A DNA stretch of 10,281 nt from Chloroflexaceae bacterium UBA1466 (GTDB lineage: Bacteria > Chloroflexota > Chloroflexia > Chloroflexales > Chloroflexaceae). The translations under genes were made by a program, and so were the position numbers. The notes beneath the pieces were generated by a model, which saw only the letters and a program-made list of their open reading frames with translations, was not told the origin of the DNA and searched no databases. The DNA lies in NCBI GenBank assembly GCA_002325605.1, contig DCSM01000102.1:4239-14519 (forward strand), read 5' to 3'. Below, one piece after another: positions 5,753 to 10,281 of this stretch (the first letter of the stretch is position 1; each line of letters begins with the position of its first letter).

Positions 5753-5885
5753 AGGGGGCTATTCCGAGGGGCTTGTTAAAAGGTAAAGAAAAAGTTAAAT
5801 GAAGCCGAATAAGAAACATTAGATTGCCACCAAAGTAAAAGCCCCCTCGCAGATCAGGCCAGATTTAGGTTAGGAGGACGTTGCA
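5753..5885 (+). promoter_or_regulatory. Long, potentially structured 5' leader
   Basis: AGGGGGCT (5753-5760) is complementary to AGCCCCCT (5840-5847). Nested inside are ATTC (5761-5764) with GAAT (5807-5810) and GGCTT (5770-5774) with AAGCC (5802-5806), so three helices stack in a nested order. A strong ribosome site AGGAGG (5872-5877) lies eight bases before the ATG, outside the outer helix. No known riboswitch class is recognised. The outer helix begins slightly before the predicted transcription start, so part of it may not be transcribed. Confidence 0.4.
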
Positions 5886-8800
5886 ATGAAACGGCAACAA
5901 ACGACGACGGTAGTTTCAGTTTTGTTCGTACTGGGGGCCCTTGTTCTAACCACCTTTGGGATCTCTCAGCAAGTCGGCTCAATGGTCACGAAGAAGGTTC
6001 TGGCCGCGCCGCTAAAGCAGGCTCCAGAGCAAGCCCCCCAGAAATGGGTGAGTCGGTGTAGTTCCGCAAAGGTTGACATTATCGGCGCAGGGATGAAAGA
6101 CCAGTCAACCCAAACTCTCTCGCTCCCCGCCACAGCGACCCAAACTTACCTTCAGCTTGCTGGCGCAGGCTCAAACAGGCAACCTCCAACTAAGGTTGCT
6201 TTTCAGTTTGCAACGGGCCAACCTGTTGCTGCAACTTTGACGAAGAAGATCACCAGCGCCGCTAATCCCACTGAAATTCAGCCTGGGGGCATGCTGGGCT
6301 ACCACTACTTGGTCGAAGGTCAAGCTGGCCCCGTCACGGCGACGGTTACGGAGCAGACCTCAACCCAAAAGACGGCTGAGGCGCTTGTGGCCTATTATCT
6401 CCAAAAGACCGATGCTTTGTATACCAGCGTTGGGGACGTAACCTTCCAGTATGCGTGGGGCGGAATAAATGGGGGCCAAGCGATAGGCCCCGCCAAGCTG
6501 ACCCTAACCTTACCTGAAGCGTTAGGCAAGCCAACCACCATCACCGTCAAGAGCGCAATTATGGACAAAGACCCGCAGTCAGCTACTGACCGCCGGGTTT
6601 TGGTCTTTAAGGCCTCGGCGAACGGGATTAGCGCGACGAAGACCTTGATCGCACCCAACGCGGGGCAAGGTCTCAACATCGAAAGCCTGACGTTGAGCGA
6701 CGTTCCTTCAGGCACGAAGAGCATTGAAGTTCAGTTGAGCTCCCCTTTGAACAAAGGGGATCAGATGAATACCGATGGGGCTGGCGATTCGGGCTTTCTT
6801 TTGGGCGCGACAGCTTCTTACACTTGTATTGAAGCTCCACCTCCACCTCTTTCCCCCACTCCTGAGATAAGTACCACTTCGACTACGGTGGAGGGAAGCG
6901 TTGAGTTTACCCCGTGTTACGCCCGCTATGAAAAGCTAGATTCTACCCCTACTCCTAAGCCAGGGGAGAATGAGCCAGGGGTGGTTCCCGTTCCCGATAA
7001 ACCCTCAGAGCCAACTGAGCCAGGCGACAAACCAGCCCCCAAAGCGGTGCAATATGTCGTTGTCCTCGATGTTAGTGGCTCAATGAAGCAAAAGTTTGAT
7101 GGCACAGCAAGTAAGACTGAGAAGGAGCGCCGCATCTATCTCACGAAAGAGGCTCTTAAAGGCTTCATCAGTAATACCTTGCGGCTCTCGGATACTTTGA
7201 AGCTCATCGCTTTTTCGACCTCGAATAAGATCACCCTTTTCCCAGCTGAAGGTTGGGCAACGGGACAAGAAAAAGCTAAAATCTATGATTACATCCTGAA
7301 AGCAGGAGCCGTAGAAGACAATCCCTACGAAACTTCGGGGGGAACCAATAGTGCCAATGGTCTGGCTCGGGCTGTCAAGGAACTCAAGGCCACAAAAGAC
7401 CCCAGGTGGCTTCAAGTAGCAGTCTTCATGACCGATGGGAACGCGAACTACACGATGAAGGATGAGGCTACGTGGCTGAACAACACCTGCGCTCGTACTC
7501 CTGACGGAAGAGCCATTGATGACTCCCGTTGCCCCGGCAATAAGCCGGAAAGTGATTGGACTGCGTGCAAGAACTCTGAGGATCCAGTTTGTCATAGCAA
7601 GAAGCCGACGGCTGAAGGTAGCCCGATTGGGCAGCTGCTAGAGCAAGCCAAATTGATCAAGGAGAACGGGGTAGTCTACGTGGTGGCGATGGCCGATGCG
7701 CCTGCTGCGGGCTTGAAGGAAGCGGCCAGCAGCGCGGATACCTTCTTGCAAGCCAAGACGGCCCCCGACCTTATAGTTGCGCTTGATACCGTCAAGAAAG
7801 AGGTTGAGAAAACTATCCAAAGTAAGTGTAGTACGGTCTGTGGGAAGCCGACCAAGAAACTCACTAAGGCCGAAGCTGATCCTCGCTGGGTTTATCCCCA
7901 AGTTGGGTTAGTGACCCTCTTTACCCCCGACAATACTACGGTGATCTCCACGCCACTTACGGTGAGCGACGACGGGTTAAACTATACCTTCAAAGACCTC
8001 AAGCCCGGAACGTATCAGATCAGTGCTACTTTGGGCTATAAGGCGGCTGAAGAAACAACCTTGCACGTCTATGATCGCATCTTTGATGATCAAGAGATGT
8101 GTCAGAATGAAGCCCCAATGGAAGTCAAAGCAGGCAAGCAGGGTGAAAAGGTTAAGTTGCCCCCGCTTAGGTTGAGCCAGCAGGGGCAATGCAAGCGCAA
8201 CTTCCTTTGCCCCTCAGCTGGCCCTTCAGTTTGTATCCATTTGGGAAGCGCGAAGGAAGCCGTTGTGGGGCAACCAACCCTCTTCAAGGTTACGACCAGC
8301 AAGGAATATCAGCCCCTTACCTTCGTCTATACCTTTGGCGATGGAGCCGTCATTTCGGGCACAACTAGCCTCACGGCGACCCATGCATATACAAAGGTCG
8401 GCGATTTCACAGCGACGGTAACGGCTTATGCCAAGATTGACAACCTAAGCCGTGAAGTTGGGGCCGCAAGAGCTTCGATCCATGTGCTTGAAAAGCTCTC
8501 TGAAGATAAGCTCAAATTTGCCAGCAATGAGCAGAACCTGCTTGGTGAAGCAACGTTCTTCAAAGCTGCGGTGGAAGGCCCCTTCAGTTCCTTGCGCTAC
8601 GAATTTGGCGACGGTACAGCAACTATCACCAAGAGCTTGGTCGTAAGTCATACTTATACCAAGACAGGAACCTTTACCGCGATCCTGACCGCCTATAACA
8701 TCTATTCGGGCCAAGATCAGGTGATCGGCTCTGCTAAGACTAAAGTTCGGATTGAAGAACCAAAGCCGCTTGAACCTAAAGAGGTTGAAGTTGAGTTGGA

Positions 8801-10244
8801 GTCTAACGGCCCAGTGATTTCTGGGACCGCAACTCTCTTCAAAACGAAGGTCAAGGGAGATTTCACTTCCCTCAGCTACTTCTTTGGTGATGGTGCAGTG
8901 CTGACAGAAACGAAGTCCCTCACGGCGACGCATATCTACACAGAGGCCGGCGAATTTAAAGCGGGAGTAGCAGTCTACCGCCTAGTCGATGGAAAATTGA
9001 CAAAGGTCGGGTCTGCAATGACCAAGGTGCAGGTACTTAACCGTGAATGTGGTTGTATCGTTCAACCCAAACCTCTTAAATTTGGCCTCAAGGTTTGGGC
9101 CGAGAAGCAAAAGTTGCCCGCTGATGGCAAGAGTACGACGACCATCCATGCAACCTTTATCGGCGAAAAGGGCAATGAGCCAGTAAATGTGGCTGGGCAA
9201 AAGGTGCAATTTAGTACCACGTTGGGGACAATTAGTCAGCCTAGCACTGAAGGGGAACGCACGGTTGCAATCCTTACTTCAGGCACAGTTACTGGGACAG
9301 CCCTTGTGACAGCTTCGACGGGTGATCTGACAGATACGACTAAGGTCTTCTTCTTTGTCCCAGGAGAGGAAAACGAAGCTAAACCTTCCTTTGGTGAACC
9401 TGCCAGTGTGATCGTTACGGCGGGCAGGAATAAGCTCTTTGCCGATGGGAAGAGTACCACGGTTGTTAAAGCCAAGTTCCTGGATGCTTACGGGAAGCCT
9501 GTTCGGGTTCCTACTTCCACCGTGACTTTGTCCACAACTTTGGGCACGCTTGGGCAACCCTTCAATGAAGGGGAGCAGATGGTTTTCAAGCTGACGACGG
9601 ATCTGGTTTCGGGCACAGCGACAGTGAGCGTGAAAGCTGGCCAAGCGACGGGTAGCTTGCAAATCCAGTTTGTTCTCGATGAGGGCGAAGATCAAGAGAT
9701 CTTTAAGATTGGTCGCCACGGGGGGAAAGCACGGAGCCGTGATGGGCACACGGAGATCGAATTTCCTGAAGGTCTCTTTGAGGATGAAACTTCCGTCATC
9801 GTAACCACAGGGAAGCATAAACCAATTGATAAGGGTATTTCCGCCCCGCTCTACCACCAGCGCATGAAGCCCCTTGGCTACTACCTTAGCCTGGTCGCTC
9901 GCTCCCACAAGGGCCATGAGATCAAGCAATTCAGCAAGCAGATCACCGTGACCTTTGATCTGCAAGTGTTTATTACCCAGGGAACTTGCGGCAAGGGTAG
10001 CGATGTTCGCTTGATCTACTGGAACGATGCTGCTTCTGACTGGGTTGACCCCACAGCAAACGTTGAAGGTTGCGGTCAGAAGGTAGAGGGGAACAAGTTG
10101 GTTGTAAAGATGAACCACTTCTCGGAGTTTGGCCTTGCAGATACGGGGACAACAGCGGCTACAACAAATTACCAGTTGTATCTCCCCCTTATCTCGTGGA
10201 ACGATAATACAACCAGGTGGTTGACCCCAGGCTCTACGAAGTAA
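5886..10244 (+). CDS. Giant secreted surface protein: VWA, three PKD, two invasin-like Ig domains, ZU5-like domain
   Basis: A 1452-residue exported protein, probably an adhesin or envelope structural protein. Residues 1-41 form a signal peptide (KR start, hydrophobic 9-26, probable cleavage near LAA). Residues about 50-315 are an unrecognised beta-rich region bounded by Cys58 and Cys314, followed by a proline- and glutamate-rich linker (about 316-388). A von Willebrand A domain (about 389-645) has a complete MIDAS: DVSGS (Asp395), Thr487 in SGGTNS and Asp517 in MTDG; it carries a four-cysteine insert. A short beta domain (about 660-735) precedes three PKD domains with FGDG at 817, 907 and 1000. 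Two Big_1/invasin-like domains (about 1066-1159 and 1172-1264) share LPADGKST/LFADGKST and STTLGT. A ZU5-like region (about 1276-1417) ends in MNHFSEFGL, and LYLPLI is at 1431-1436. No LPxTG motif or C-terminal membrane segment is present. AGGAGG lies eight bases before the ATG. Confidence 0.93.
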   Translation: MKRQQTTTVVSVLFVLGALVLTTFGISQQVGSMVTKKVLAAPLKQAPEQAPQKWVSRCSSAKVDIIGAGMKDQSTQTLSLPATATQTYLQLAGAGSNRQPPTKVAFQFATGQPVAATLTKKITSAANPTEIQPGGMLGYHYLVEGQAGPVTATVTEQTSTQKTAEALVAYYLQKTDALYTSVGDVTFQYAWGGINGGQAIGPAKLTLTLPEALGKPTTITVKSAIMDKDPQSATDRRVLVFKASANGISATKTLIAPNAGQGLNIESLTLSDVPSGTKSIEVQLSSPLNKGDQMNTDGAGDSGFLLGATASYTCIEAPPPPLSPTPEISTTSTTVEGSVEFTPCYARYEKLDSTPTPKPGENEPGVVPVPDKPSEPTEPGDKPAPKAVQYVVVLDVSGSMKQKFDGTASKTEKERRIYLTKEALKGFISNTLRLSDTLKLIAFSTSNKITLFPAEGWATGQEKAKIYDYILKAGAVEDNPYETSGGTNSANGLARAVKELKATKDPRWLQVAVFMTDGNANYTMKDEATWLNNTCARTPDGRAIDDSRCPGNKPESDWTACKNSEDPVCHSKKPTAEGSPIGQLLEQAKLIKENGVVYVVAMADAPAAGLKEAASSADTFLQAKTAPDLIVALDTVKKEVEKTIQSKCSTVCGKPTKKLTKAEADPRWVYPQVGLVTLFTPDNTTVISTPLTVSDDGLNYTFKDLKPGTYQISATLGYKAAEETTLHVYDRIFDDQEMCQNEAPMEVKAGKQGEKVKLPPLRLSQQGQCKRNFLCPSAGPSVCIHLGSAKEAVVGQPTLFKVTTSKEYQPLTFVYTFGDGAVISGTTSLTATHAYTKVGDFTATVTAYAKIDNLSREVGAARASIHVLEKLSEDKLKFASNEQNLLGEATFFKAAVEGPFSSLRYEFGDGTATITKSLVVSHTYTKTGTFTAILTAYNIYSGQDQVIGSAKTKVRIEEPKPLEPKEVEVELESNGPVISGTATLFKTKVKGDFTSLSYFFGDGAVLTETKSLTATHIYTEAGEFKAGVAVYRLVDGKLTKVGSAMTKVQVLNRECGCIVQPKPLKFGLKVWAEKQKLPADGKSTTTIHATFIGEKGNEPVNVAGQKVQFSTTLGTISQPSTEGERTVAILTSGTVTGTALVTASTGDLTDTTKVFFFVPGEENEAKPSFGEPASVIVTAGRNKLFADGKSTTVVKAKFLDAYGKPVRVPTSTVTLSTTLGTLGQPFNEGEQMVFKLTTDLVSGTATVSVKAGQATGSLQIQFVLDEGEDQEIFKIGRHGGKARSRDGHTEIEFPEGLFEDETSVIVTTGKHKPIDKGISAPLYHQRMKPLGYYLSLVARSHKGHEIKQFSKQITVTFDLQVFITQGTCGKGSDVRLIYWNDAASDWVDPTANVEGCGQKVEGNKLVVKMNHFSEFGLADTGTTAATTNYQLYLPLISWNDNTTRWLTPGSTK

Positions 10245-10281
10245 GGAACGATTAAGTCGGCTAGATAGCATGAGGCTCCCC

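Noticed and set aside
5753..5847. Known riboswitch in the leader of the giant gene
   Set aside because: None of the conserved cores I know (for example the cyclic-di-GMP GEMM motif) is present, so only a generic structured leader is claimed.
7080..7595. 171-codon minus-strand open frame opposite the VWA domain
   Set aside because: The plus strand has an intact MIDAS-containing VWA domain in this interval; the antisense product shows no domain or initiation signal.
9279..10271. 330-codon open frame on the minus strand opposite the end of the giant gene
   Set aside because: It lies wholly antisense to clear Ig-like and ZU5-like coding sequence, has no ribosome site or recognisable motif, and its composition is that of a shadow frame.

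Overview
The window looks like a chromosomal segment of a Chloroflexota bacterium (filamentous green non-sulfur or related lineage). The main clue is the giant secreted protein ending in a short LYLPLI-type tail, which I recall as a hallmark of exported Chloroflexota proteins. The two STAS-like proteins of the 'W.DLR..G..PEDQ.W....WFPRAL' type also fit that phylum. The assignment is an inference; no ribosomal or other marker RNA is present.

Layout. (1) 1-3201, plus strand: a tight cluster made of the 3' part of trpE (anthranilate synthase component I), two tandem paralogous STAS/SpoIIAA-like small proteins, and tsaD (tRNA t6A37 synthesis), whose start overlaps the second small gene by 19 bp. 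A hairpin with a T-rich tail follows tsaD. (2) 3202-4090: a gene-poor stretch. Its minus strand carries decayed fragments resembling a type ISP-like restriction-modification enzyme: a C-terminal piece, and an upstream piece in another frame. They are separated by a GC-rich hairpin flanked by 12-bp direct repeats. (3) 4091-5620: a transcription unit with a near-consensus promoter, a TPR protein with a C-terminal membrane anchor, a 54-residue zinc-finger microprotein with four CxxCxGxG motifs, and a strong intrinsic terminator. (4) 5621-5885: an intergenic region with a 19-bp palindrome, a second near-consensus promoter and a leader of about 130 nt that can form nested helices. (5) 5886-10244: a 1452-residue secreted protein with signal peptide, von Willebrand A domain with complete MIDAS, three PKD domains, two invasin-like Ig domains, a ZU5-like domain and the LYLPLI tail.

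How the parts relate. The first cluster mixes housekeeping genes (tryptophan and tRNA modification) with two small proteins of unknown role that are probably co-expressed with them. The TPR protein and the zinc-finger microprotein share a promoter-terminator unit and may act together at the membrane, possibly in protein handling; this is inference. The giant protein is a separate unit and is most likely a surface adhesin or cell-envelope structural protein. The most interesting items are the stand-alone DnaJ-type zinc-finger microprotein, the tandem STAS-like pair, the restriction-enzyme remnant with its inserted hairpin, and the structured leader of the giant gene.
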